64,000 nucleotides of DNA from Bagarius yarrelli (Eukaryota; Chordata; Actinopteri; Siluriformes; Sisoridae), in the NCBI GenBank assembly GCA_005784505.1, contig VCAZ01000238.1, positions 141,001-205,000 on the forward strand, given 5' to 3'. The position numbers were made by a program, and so were the translations under genes. A model generated the notes under the pieces. The model saw nothing but the letters and a program-made list of their open reading frames with translations. It was not told the DNA's origin and searched no databases. Shown here piece after piece: positions 49,648-61,200 of this stretch (position 1 is the first letter of the stretch; the number at the start of each line of letters is the position of its first letter).

Positions 49648-50997
49648 CTCTCTGCGCTGACTGAATGAAACATTTCAATAAAAACTCTTCTCTGCGTTTG
49701 TGTTAGCGGTGCTGAAGCTCATCTCCTCCTCACCTTCTTCTGCACGATGCCGTATCTCAGCGTGGGTCTGCTGGAGAAGGAGTTCTGACATCGCCACTCG
49801 TCACTGAAGCAGGCGGTGGAGGAGCCGAAGATAATCTCCTTCAGCGCCTGGAGTAACAGCAGGGAAGATGATGATGATCAAGGGGCAGGTTAAAGATTGG
49901 ATTATCAACACCACTGAAGTGCCACTGCCGGGCCCCTGAACGAGGCCCTTAATACTGGTCTGCTCAGGTGAATAAAAAAACTGATAGAACTGTAAATCGA
50001 TCTGGATGTATCAATCAAATGAAGGATTATATTTTTTATAATAAGCCTTTTCTTACAGCAGCTGTTTTCTGGTCCATGGGCCATTTATTCCAACCAGAAG
50101 GACGGGAGACGGTTTTATACAGAACAGCAGACGGTCCTGACGAGACTTCCTGATCGTCAACGTCGTCTACCGGGAAGAAATCGAGCAGCGTTCAGGTGGT
50201 GTTCATGAACATGTGAGCAGAAATAAACAGTTTTTGTTTGTTTGTTTGCTTTGTTTGTCTTTGATATGAGATTATTGATGTGAGGAATGTGAGAGACGCG
50301 GTACCCAGAACTAATCCCGCCAGGTGAAGAGCCTCTCGTCCTAGCGCTGATTCATTTCTAAAGGAAACAGATGAATTATTAAACACAGTTCAAGTAATTA
50401 ACTGTACAGTAACAGACTGGGCTGTGAGTTGATGTACTTTGGCACTCTGAGTCTCGGCACTCTGTCCACTTCTTCACTCTGTCCCATCCATCTAATCGCC
50501 GCCGTGCTTTCTCCATCCTCAGATCTGGAGTGTAGGGTGTCTGTGCTGATGCTCCGCAATCTCGGCTTTGTTCTGGTTGGATCCTGTTCTTCGTTCTTGT
50601 TTAGAACAGTCGGAGACGCTGCTGTCTTTTTGACAGGACGTCTCGTGGGGTTTTCCTGTCGAGGCAACATTTTTATCAGGGTCACACCGAGCCCTAATGC
50701 TAACAGGAAGTAGCGTCAGGGTGGTGACGAGAGCGTGTGGATGAAGCGATGAGGTACCTGAGTGGAGGTAGTAATAGGACCCGCCATGATGCCTCTCCTC
50801 ATTCTGCTGCCCCTGCCTGCCTTGCCGTCCCCTGTGCCACCCGTCTGCCCCGAGTCCAGGCGTGCTGTAGGTGTGACAAGGTTCAAATTTGTGTCTGTGG
50901 CTGGTGGCGATGAGGTGGAGGAGCTAAGCTGGGAGCCTGAACTCGTCTCAGATAACCTGAAACCATTTGGATAAACAAATGAAACAAACACTTAGAG

Positions 50998-51054
<57 letters not shown>

Positions 51055-53179
51055 ATGTGTATCAATCAACTCACCACATCTCCTGCATATGTTCTTCATC
51101 AGCAGCAGCACTGGATGTTGCCAAATTCCACTCAACACTCTGATCCGTTTCTGAGGGACGTCTTTTCTCGTCTCCACTCTTCTTCATTCGCTCCCTGGTC
51201 ATGATCTCCAGCATCGTTTTTAGAGGCTGCTCTTCACACTAAAAATATTTTAAAGTAATCTTACAAACATGTGGACCGGAATCGTTCGCTATTTTTTTAT
51301 TGTTTTTTTTAACTGGTTGGCCGCTCTGTTACTAACAAAGTTTAGAAAATGGTTCGGAAAAATATTTTTGGGGCCATCTTGTGGCAGGTTTAAGGACTGC
51401 ATGACTGCATTAATAAATAAAGTATAACATAATTAATAAACTTTAATATGCAAAGAAAAAATAAAAAATGCACTTAACTACATCTAGGAAAAATTAAACA
51501 TCACTAAAGTAGAAAAGGATTCAGATGGTGAAAATATATTGAAATCATTGTTATACTCTTCATCTGTTACCCCTCTGTTATCCTGAAGCTTTAATAGGTT
51601 CGGGTTCTGGAAGTTTAGTATTAGTGGCTGTTGGGGCGGGTGTGTTTCAGCTGTATTACCTTGTTCTTCTTATACAGGCTCTCCAGGTGCAGCACTCTGC
51701 ACAGCTCCGAGCGGTTGTTTATGCTCCTGTTGGTCCGTGGAAGCTCTTGGTCCATGCAGGCGATGGTTTTCTTCAGACCCTGAGAGACGGGATAACGTTA
51801 GCTTGTAAACTTACAGCTCGACAAACTGCGTCTGAAGGATTTTCTTCAATTTATAAAATAATTTGTACTATTTTTAAAATATTCCTATAAACAGAGACAG
51901 GAGATATTGGTAGCACATTGAAGGTTAATGGATTCAAAAAAGATTTTGAAAATATTTTGTTGATGTACAGTTTATTTTATTCGTAATATCTCTTGTGTGG
52001 TTTATTTTACTGTGAAACTGTTCTGATGAATTATCATCAAAGAGAAACTATCGGCAGACAAAAGTATGTGCACCCCCGACCCACTACTCCAAACACATAC
52101 GTGTTTCCTAAATGTCTCAGTCCGGATTTATTTTGCCGCCTCTGCCGTGTGTGACTGTGTGGATTTGATCATTCATTTCTAATAGTATTAATGATCAGAC
52201 ACTAATGTTGAGGAGGTCTGGGGTTCAGTCGGGGTTCCAGTTCATCCCAGTGGCGCTGAGTCAGAATCAGGACTCTGTACAGGACATGAGAGTTCTTCTA
52301 CTCCAATCTGCACTGCTAATATAGTGTAAGTCACATGTTCATCACTACTGAGGGCAGATTAGATTAACATGGCAGCACATAGAAACTGAAATCTGATTGG
52401 ACAAAAAATCTAACATCCATATACACGTGCTGGAAGCAGTGCAGCGAGAGAAACACTACGAAATGAAGAGAATAAACTGTTGGAATAAATTAATACAATT
52501 TAATGGAACTAATAGAATTTAGGGTGTAAATGGAGGTCAGTGATTCTGACAGTGTTTAGAACAGCAGAGAACCACTGACTAACCCGGAAGGCCCACCACT
52601 GAGAATATTACAGTTTGTTTTATAAAAAGGGAAAGGTTTCAGAATGGATGGAGGCGGGTTGGATTGACACACACTGATGACATCAGATGATCCTGATTAG
52701 TTAATTGGAATGTTGATTAAGGATTAACAAATGATATTAATTCAGGATCCCAACCTACTGGACAAAATCACGTCCACCTAAGGCATCATGATAAGGGGGT
52801 GCACATACTTTTGGTCCTGTATTTCGTTTTTAAGTAGAGCATGTGTTTATTAAATGTTCTATAAATGTTTATAACTGAACTGATGAGCTTTTATTTAAAA
52901 AAAAATCTCCACACAGCTAAAGACAGAGACGTTATTACCGCGTCACACAGATCACGTGACCGTACACCCGGAAGTTAAAACGCTGTTGTTGTTTTTTAAA
53001 CCTGATATTTTTAACTTTAAATGATTTGTTGAATTAATTATTCACTGCTGCAGTTTTGTAGGATGACCTACAGCCTCCGGTTTGTTTCCTGTTTGGTTTA
53101 TTTTTTAATGTTAACCCACCTTTCTGTTGAGATATTCCCGCACCACAGCGGCCGCGACCTCCTCCACATCTCTCCACAT
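44634..53179 (-). CDS. mindy4: MINDY4 (FAM188B) deubiquitinase-family protein, complete
   Basis: Eighteen coding exons join in frame: 53120-53179, 51660-51779, 51075-51238, 50758-50956, 50408-50655 (end could be 50414), 50305-50357, 50057-50166, 49734-49847, 48823-48911, 48648-48743, 48488-48551, 48092-48157, 47902-47969, 47741-47804, 46746-46907, 45185-45368, 44991-45069 and 44634-44682. The product is about 662 residues, shorter than the mammalian protein because the middle linker is reduced. The N-terminus (VEEVAAAVVREYLNRKGLKK) is the conserved LisH-like start. A disordered Ser/Thr-rich linker follows. The catalytic domain begins near 319, with the oxyanion Gln and nucleophile in IVQKKGGPCGVLAAVQ (Cys about 360) and the histidine in CSESHFSVLF (about 579). 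It ends LCIRTRWTDAAVNWNESEPI. The family hydrolyses lysine-48-linked ubiquitin chains; catalytic residues are intact here. The start has a clear ATG and the 5' flank has CCAAT boxes. Confidence 0.94.
44688..44932. repeat. (CACG)n/(CACA)n array filling the last mindy4 intron
   Basis: About 245 bases of CACG/CACA repeat lie between exon 17 (44991) and exon 18 (44682). In the mRNA sense this is GUGC/GUGU-rich RNA that runs up to the last acceptor. Cys/Val/Arg-rich or His/Thr/Arg-rich frames are artefacts. Confidence 0.95.
45485..46390. repeat. 900-base purine-rich tract with long G runs in mindy4 intron
   Basis: GAAA/GAGA-type repeat, interrupted by two adjacent G runs of 10 or more bases at about 45941-45967. 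In the mRNA sense it is an uninterrupted pyrimidine-rich stretch. Three long open frames in Phe/Ser/Leu and one in Lys/Glu are artefacts of the composition. Confidence 0.95.
47095..47425. repeat. GA-rich low-complexity tract in mindy4 intron 14
   Basis: Imperfect GAGAGA/GACAGA repeat over about 330 bases. Confidence 0.9.
49572..49644. repeat. (CA)n microsatellite in mindy4 intron 8
   Basis: About 36 uninterrupted CA units, the longest pure dinucleotide run in the window. It begins about 90 bases from exon 8. Confidence 0.97.
49907..49965 (+). mobile_element. SINE fragment in mindy4 intron 7
   Basis: The GTGCCACTGCCGGGCCCCTG segment and the following GAGGCCCTTAATA match the middle of the SINE at 13664. 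Confidence 0.55.
51001..51053. repeat. (GT)n microsatellite inside the 118-base mindy4 intron 3
   Basis: About 26 GT units on the plus strand, (CA)n in the transcript. It makes up nearly half of the intron between exon 3 (ends 51075) and exon 4 (starts 50956). Confidence 0.95.
52051..52821. mobile_element. Tc1/mariner-type non-autonomous transposon in mindy4 intron 1
   Basis: Inverted ends share ACAAAAGTATGTGCACCCCC at left (near 52058) and GGGTGCACATACTTTTGG at right (near 52797-52815), next to TA dinucleotides at both sides. The 770-base interior has no transposase frame; part of it (52310-52610) is shared with 28320-28610. Confidence 0.75.
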
Positions 53180-54080
53180 GATGCTAAACACCGACACCCG
53201 GGACAACTATCTTAACCGGCACACCGCTGCGCTCGCAAACGAGCTAACAAACTACTCACACCGGGGAAAATAATCCGACATTAATGTTACAACATTTCTT
53301 TAGCTGTAAGTTACTCGGCTAGTCAAACTACTCTAGCTCTGCTGGTATCCATGGTAACCTTTTTAGCGCGGTCATGCTAACGTGAGTGGTAACTGTAACT
53401 CTTACATGATTGGCTAATTGTAGAATGATTGACAGCAACGTTAGCCAATAATATTTTTTTTTTAAACAGACGTTTCACGTTATGTGAAAGCAGCGCCGTC
53501 TTGTGGTTAAAATAGGTCACTGGCGATTTTATCATATGATAATAATACTACTACTACTAATAATAATAATAAAAGGTTAAAACTGTATTTTAGGTTCTAC
53601 ATTTTAAAGATTAAATACATTATCTTAATTTTTATGTTATTTTATTAATTATTTCTATTATATTAAATTAAGTATTAATAATAAATATTATTATATTATA
53701 GAGGCCATACTGAGATGAGGTATATCGATCGATCTCCTGTACATATATATAAGTGGCTCTAAAACTGATGTATTTTATTATATTTTACACTTTTAATATA
53801 CGACTGTGTTGCATTTCAGTCTCAACAATTTGTTTTATATTAGAATTTTTTTTTTAAACTTGATTAAACTCCAGAAAATCATGACTTTCCTCCTCTTCTG
53901 TGTTTTTGTTGATCTTATGTCGCAGCTTCTCAGTGACACCAAGAACAAAGACACACATCGACTTACTTAATTTATTAAAAGTTTAAATATCACAAACATC
54001 TGTTGTTATTCATCTCTTAAAATATCTTAATCCTATAACTCACTAACACAAACCTCAGCAAGTGTTTAATGAGTTAATCA
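53180..54080. promoter_or_regulatory. mindy4 upstream region
   Basis: CpG-richer DNA lies directly upstream of the ATG, and two CCAAT boxes occur (ATTGGCTA near 53409 and AGCCAATA near 53443). From 53520 on, the sequence is AT-rich with no recognised genes. Confidence 0.4.
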
Positions 54081-54095
54081 CCAGTCTTTAATTCA

Positions 54096-54099
<4 letters not shown>

Positions 54100-54131
<32 letters not shown>

Positions 54132-54245
54132 CACGGCCTCAGGAAAAAGCGAAGGATTCAGCAGAAGATCAACTTTAACCCCGGAGTGGATCAGACGAGA
54201 ACAGCTGTACAGGTGTTTCAGCTGACAGACAGACGGATTGAGAGT

Positions 54246-54276
<31 letters not shown>

Positions 54277-54438
54277 CTTAATAAAGAGAGAAAGAAGAGA
54301 AAGAGAGAGAGCAAGAGAGAAAGAGCTCGATCAAGAGAGAAAGAAGAAGAGAGAGAGAGAGACAACAATGAGGAAAGACACAGGTGAAAAGAGTGTGAGA
54401 GACAGACAGAGAGAAAGAGAAAGGAGAAAGAGAGACAG

Positions 54439-54478
<40 letters not shown>

Positions 54479-54480
54479 AG
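54100..54480. repeat. CA run and GA-rich tract between mindy4 and nexn
   Basis: (CA)n at 54100-54130 is followed by GA-rich low complexity at 54245-54475. A similar GA tract with a (GACA)n end lies at 55135-55330. Confidence 0.9.
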
Positions 54481-54573
54481 TTAAAATGTGGAAGTTTCAT
54501 GTTTGTGTGGGATGTGAAAGACAGAAAAAGAGAGAGAGACAGGGAGCGTTATAGTGCATGTGTGTGTGTGTGT

Positions 54574-54960
54574 GTGTGTGTGCGTGTGTGTGTATGATGT
54601 AAGCTGGGTCTCCAGAGTTTGAGGTGAGGTTGGAACGTCCTTTTTCCTCTTGAATAATTTGAACACATTGCGTCTGCACTCGTCTTTAAGATCGTCTGTT
54701 TCTAACTGAACCGATCCTACTAAATACTTGTCCTCCTTCAGTCCTCCATCATGGCTGTCCACACAGTCAAACCTGTCACCTTCATCCAGCTGTGGATCCT
54801 CTCCAGATGTTCATCCGAACAGTTTACGGAAAACCGTCTGTCTGATTTCGGCCACAAATCCACCAAAAATCGTCTGTCTGACGGCGAGACCAGCTGTCAC
54901 ATGTAAACAACTCCAACTCCCAGTGAAGTCTTAGGAGGAAGAGTGACAAAAATACACAAC
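54574..54960 (-). CDS. Uncertain orphan coding exon(s) between mindy4 and nexn
   Basis: On the minus strand a pyrimidine-rich acceptor (CACTCTTCCTCCTAAG, ending near 54929) precedes overlapping frames. One (from about 54930 to a TGA near 54804) reads HVTAGLAVRQTIFGGFVAEI and ends KLFG. Another, beginning after that TGA, reads EDPQLDEGDRFDCVDSHDGG, then LKDECRRNVFKLFKRKKDVP, before running into a GT repeat near 54590. Composition is protein-like, but I recognise neither. It could be a 3' exon of an unseen gene, a frameshifted pseudogene or chance. Confidence 0.25.
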
Positions 54961-55134
54961 ACACACACACACGACACATCACAGACACACAACACACACA
55001 CACAGGCTGCTTTCCTCCTCGGTTTGGCCCTACCACAAAAAATTAACATCAAGAAATAATAAAATAAAATAAAGACACAGGGAAAGTTCCGGAAAAAGAG
55101 AGCGAGCGTTGGGGCGTGTCAGTAGTCTTCAGCT

Positions 55135-55181
<47 letters not shown>

Positions 55182-55379
55182 GAGGGTGACAGACAAGAGA
55201 TACAGAAAGAAAGAGAGAGAGTGAGAGCGAGACAGAGAGAGAGACAGAGAGAGAAAGAGTGAGAGAGAGAGGAAGGGAGAGAAAAGGAGAGGCGGGGGGT
55301 AATACAGACAGACAGACAGACAGACAGAAGAGAAAGAAAGAGTAAGTGACTGTGATCATAAATTAGATGAGTAATAATG

Positions 55380-56390
55380 GACACTTGATAAATGATTCTT
55401 TCTCTATAAATGACTCTTTTACATGAGTCATTAGATGAGTTGATTCATAAACACGAATCAATTTAAACAGTAAACGACAGATAAAAGAAGCGTTAATGAT
55501 TTTAACTGCATTCAGAGTTAATGAGTTTTTCCAATGTCATGTTTACAGTTTTTCAGGGATGTTCAGCAGATCCAGACTCGAGTTCCACCACTGATTCAGT
55601 GAAATCGATTAAAAATGATTCAAAATTAAAAATGATTTAGAATTGCAAAAAACAGGCTCAAAAATACTGAATATAAAATGAACTTCTATCTTTTTTATTA
55701 AACTGCAAAACATTTCCTGTTCCTGGAAGTCTGGAGTTCCATCTAAAGTCTGAATTCTTGTGCTCACATTTCAGATAAGCTCAACTCTGAACACGACTGA
55801 AGATCAGAGAGGATATCGAATCAGAGACTAGTCATTTCTTGACTAGAGGAATCACAGCTAAATAAAAGGTTCTGACATGCAGGTGGAACCATCACATAAC
55901 AGCAGAGAACCAGCTGAAGTTAATGTAGCAAAAATAACGGGGGAAGCACAATCTCTGGATATACAAAGCTTTTTCAGATGCACCAAGCTGTGGTTTCTAA
56001 AAGAACAGTGCTACAGCTTCTAGAAGTGCAGCCCTATGAGTTTTAGGTAAAAAAAAAATAGGCATGAGTTCTAGATAAAAATGGAGGTGTTGTTTTTAGA
56101 AGTGCATTGGTGCATTGTGGTTAGATACACATATATATGTGTATATACAAAGGTGTATTTTCTAGAAATACTAATGAGTGGTGTCCGGAAAGAAGAAGGC
56201 GTGGCCTTCAGTAATACAGAGGTGTGGTCTATAGAAAGAGGGTGTGGCCTCTGTGTACGCACTCTGATTTAAGTATACATGTCAGCTGATATTAGTATCA
56301 GTAAAGAAGGCGTGGTCTCTATACCTCTGTATTGGTAAGAAGAGTGTGGCCACACCTCCCTCACTGAGACTGATGGACACACTGAAGGGG
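55380..56390. other. Intergenic DNA between mindy4 and nexn
   Basis: No coding exon is recognised. Diverged copies of a short GTGGTCTCTA/GTGTGGCC-type repeat occur at 56180-56400, resembling text in nexn introns near 57900-57990. Confidence 0.4.
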
Positions 56391-56398
56391 GCGTGGCC

Positions 56399-56404
56399 TT
56401 TATT
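56399..56404 (-). terminator. Candidate poly(A) signal of nexn
   Basis: AATAAA on the minus strand, about 120 bases after the nexn stop codon. Confidence 0.4.
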
Positions 56405-56522
56405 TCTTACAGCTCTGAATTGATGTTTTACTCACACAGAAGTGTGGAAACTAAAGGATGAATGAGAACGTGTTGTATTTGGAGTTAGTAACAGAAGAAG
56501 CGGGGAAACCACCATGCTCAGG

Positions 56523-56934
56523 TTAGTACGGCGGTGGCGGCGGTGGCGGCGGCGGTGACGGCTTACTTTCGATAGTGAGGATACACGTGCTGGCAGCGCT
56601 GCCGCGGCTGTTTACGGCTTTGCACATGTACTCGCCCTCGTCCTCGGGGAAGGTCTCGGGCAGGTAGAGGCAGTAGGTCTCGCCGCGCTCGATGTACTGA
56701 TAATCCTCGCAGTCCTGCAGCAGCTCACCCTCGAACCACCACGACACCTCAGGCTTGGGCTCGCCGGTGATCTTAACCGTAAAGCGCACGGGCTCAGAGT
56801 CCACCACCGTCTGGTTCTTCAGGGGCTTCTTGAACCATGGAGCCCCCGAGCGGCCATGATCATCCTCCTCGTCATAGGTTGCCGAACCGTTTACCACACT
56901 GCCTTCATCATCATCATCATCCTCCCTTTTCTGA

Positions 56935-56967
<33 letters not shown>

Positions 56968-58251
56968 CACAATACCACATGTTTCAGGATTCATGGAGTA
57001 ATGTCCGAAGCGTACATGCGAGTTCTTTATGCATCAAGAGCAACTGAAACAAAATGAGGAAACCCATCTTGAGATTAATATTTCTGAATGGTTCTAATTT
57101 TAGTTCTAATTTCGGTATAAATTACGACATGGAATTTCCAATTGAGCTCTTAAACAAAGAGTTCTTTGCGACTTTTACTTTTTGGAGAGCGGCATCGATT
57201 TCCTGCTGCTCGAACTGCATCCTCTGGAGCTTCTGCTCTTCAATCCTTCTCTTCTCTTCCTCCTCACGTGCTTTGGCCATCTGTTCGAATCGTGCCCGCA
57301 TGTCCACCTTCTGTCTGAACGGAGTGTCGTCCGCCTTCACAACACCCTTTGTGTCATCATCTTCATCCTGCAGAGGACAAAAAGACAATTTTTTGCTAAA
57401 GGTAGGCGGTAGATATCACCCTAATCAAAAGATTGCAGTTACTAAACATCAGCTGCTCTGGATAGGAGCTTCTACCAAACGCTGGCAATCTAACTGAGGA
57501 TATACATAAATAAACAATGGACACGTCCATCAGGAATTAAGAAGTTCTGGAACTGTTTTGATAAAATAACAAGTTCTGGTTTTACACAAAATCCATTCTG
57601 GAGAAACCAACGATGTTGCTGGATTTTCCGAAAAATTCTCAAATGTCTATAGAAATTTGTCCAGATTGACAAAGTTCTGAAAAAGTTTTCTGGTATATTG
57701 AAACAGTCCCTGTTTTTATCAAGTTTCTGGCTCGCTGAAAAGAAACTTAATAGAAAGAGTTAAAAATTTTAGGAATTAAAAGCTGTCATGTTTCTGGAAC
57801 TCATTCTGAATTCCTTAACAACAACCCAAATTATTTTAAACAGGTTTCCAATCTTGGGTTTCTAGAGAGGTTTCTGATTGCTCAGAGGTGGTAGGAGCTT
57901 TAAAAACTGAGCTGATACCTTTAGAAATAGAAGGGTGGTCTCCAAGCTATATGGGTGGAGCCCCTAGAAAAGTGGGTGTGGCCTTCAAATAAACCACTGT
58001 TAAAATTCTCAACTGGCCACAAGATGGCACCTTGACAACTGGATTATGGAACCAGTTCTCAGGTTTTCAAAAAAAAGTTTTGAGTTTCTAAAAAAAGTTT
58101 CTATTTTGCTACCTTCTGAAAAAAGAGGTTCTAATGAAGGTCCCTAATGGACTTCCAAAATTTCCAGGTTCCTGGTTCCATTGTTGGCTGTTTCCAGGTC
58201 TGCATTATGGTATATTAGAATACTGGTATTTGTGTAGTAGTGCCCGCATGT

Positions 58252-58292
<41 letters not shown>

Positions 58293-61200
58293 TGTAATAA
58301 TGTTTGTGGTGTGTACCTCTACACGGCGCTCGGCTTCCCTTTCTTTGATCTCCTGGTCGATGGCTTTCCTTCTCGCTCTCTCCTCCTCGATCTTCCTCTG
58401 GATCTCCTCGTCCGTAAGCTGCTTGATCTTCTCGAACTTCACCTTGAGGTTCTTGGCCTGGATGGAGCCAGTTCTCTTTAGTTTGGTCAGCTCCTCATAC
58501 TCAGTGCTCACCACCTCCGTCGTCTCATTGATCTCCTCCTGCGACACACACACACAAACACACACATTCTTGATTAATATCCTGTGTGTACAGGAAGCAC
58601 AAGAGAAGTATGATTGCTGATTACCTCGCCCATCTCCTGACGCAGCTGCTCGAACTCCTTCTTCTCCATCTCCATCTTCTGACGTCGCTCCTCCTCCTTC
58701 TTTTTCCGCTCCTCCTCCTCTTTCATCTTCATCATCTCCTCAAAGTTGATCTCCAGTTTCCCAGGATGCATTGCCTCCTGCGACTCTGTTCTCACCAAGG
58801 TGTCGCCCTCATCCTGCACCTGCAGGGACAGAAGGTGAAATGTTGCTTATAAGTATTGGCACCCTAGGACCAACTTTGTGTTGAACGGTATGTCATTCCA
58901 CAGACTGTCCGTCGATGGTCTGATTTTAGTTTCAGAGCAAACACCGACATCAAACACAGAAAAACATGTCCAACATGTCCAACACACCTCACACTGACTA
59001 ACAAACAGCAATGATGTAAAAATAATTTATTAATAAATTGAGAGCAGAGCAGGGAAGGAAAGGAAAGGGAAGAAGAGAAAAAAGAAGTGAAGTAGAGAAG
59101 AGAGGAGAGGAAAGAAGAGAAGAGAAGAGAAAGAGAAGAGAAGAGAAAAGAGAAGAGAAGAGAAGAGAAAGAAAAGAGAAGAGAAGAGAAGAGAAGAGAA
59201 GAGAGAAGAGAAGAGAAGAGAAGAGAAGAGAGAAGAGAAGAGAAAAGAAGAGAAGAGAAAAGAGAAGAGAAGAGAAGAGAAGAGAAGAGAAGAGAAGAGA
59301 AGAGACAGGCTCGTTTATAGAATCTTTTATTTTGTATTTTTTTTATAAACTCGGTAACCGGGACAACAGTTTATTACAGTATGTAGTTTTTATCTTTGTC
59401 TGAAATCGGTCAGCGGTTAAATATCTAAATTGTACATTTAATAAAAGTCTCTTACTTCTCGCACGCCGAGCGCCGTGACGTCGTCCTGATCCTGAGACGA
59501 GACAGAGTTGAGAGCAGCAGAGCAGCACATGAGCACACACACACTCATACATCTCATCACTACAGACAAATCCACTGCCTCTTAGATTAGAGCTCTGATC
59601 TGTTCTGTTCACAACCAACATACATTATACAGCCAAACCTATTGGGACACCGTACCACCACAGCCATTTATTCTGTACATCCTATTCCAGATGTTGGTCT
59701 CACTCTCTTTCTCCAGCCTTTTGTTCAGGTTTTCAACTGGTTTGTGTCATGTGACTGTGTGGATTTGTCTCTATAGTGTTAGAGAGATCAGACACTGATG
59801 TTGAGGTGAAGAGGTCTGGAGGGGGGTTGAGTCAGAATCAGGACAGAGTTCTTCTACTCCAATCAGAACACAGCATGTCTTCATGAAGGTCAGAGGATTT
59901 TGTGTACAGGGACATTTTCATGCTGGGACAGGGTTCGAGTCTCACAGTTCTACTGAAGAATTATATCATGCTAAAACATGCGGTGTGCTGGTGAGGTGTC
60001 CTAAATAGGTAAACTGATGCTACTGTGTGCTCAGGTGATATACAGGTTAGCGTATATATTCACCACACACACGCACACACACACACACGCACACACACAC
60101 ACACACACACAAACACGTGTATGGTTATGTGGTGGTTAAGTGATCTAAGTAGCAAACAAGTAAAAAAAATGTTTGTGTTGCTGATCAGTATGTTCCCTAG
60201 CAGTAATAAAACACCAGTTATTACACCTGTATTACTAACAGGTTGAGGTTTTTGCACCCCAAACATTTGTTTAGCTCCAGCCGCCAATGGATTGACCGAA
60301 TATTGATCAATACTAAGGTTTATCTGGTTCCATCTGACTTAAAAACTGTTAGCTGTGTTAGCGTCTCTGCTATAACTGAATCCAAAATGGCTGCCTAAAA
60401 GCCTGGCGGCCATACTGTTTTCAGTTGTGTTGGCTTCTTACCATGTTCTTGCGAGCCTCTGCGAACAGCCTCTTCTCCTCCTCCAGACGCCGCTTGGCCT
60501 CTTCCTCCTTTCTCTTCTGCTCTTCCTCACGTCTCTGCCTCTCCAGTTCTTCAAAACTGATGGCTAGTTTTCCTGGAGTGGCGTCGGGGTCCACGCTTAT
60601 GGCAGCCAACAGGACATCATCCTCATCATCTAAATGCTGAGAACACAAGAAACGTAACTCTCAAATGCTCAAATGCAGTTTAATTCAAAATTTGAGATAA
60701 ATGTACGTTGCTCTAGATAAGGGCATCCGGCGTAATAGATCTGTGAGTGTTGTGTGTGTGCTGTTTTTTTTTAAGTCTGACCATGCTCTTTCTGGCATCT
60801 GCGAAGGCCTTTCTCTCCTCCAGGATGCGTCTTTTTCTTTCCTCCTCCACTCGTTTCTGTTCTTCCTCCAGTCTCTGTCGTTCTAGCTCCTCGAAGCTCA
60901 GCCTCAGTTTCCCCGGCCGAATCTCCTCCTTCTCACCCTGCTCGCTGCTCACATCCTCGTCGTCCTGAGCCTGGAAAAAAATCAGCCCCAAAGTGGTGGG
61001 CCATATTGTAAATAATCGGCATCTGTATCGGTTATAAAATAACCAATATCGGTCGATCTTTTGTTTAACCTTAACTCTAACTCAACCTCACTGGGATCAA
61101 CTGGAACCCTGACTGCACCCCAGACCTGTATGTGAGAAGGTCCTAATGTGGACAGGAACAAGGTCTAAAGTGTGTACCATGCCCAGCTTGGCCTCCTCAA

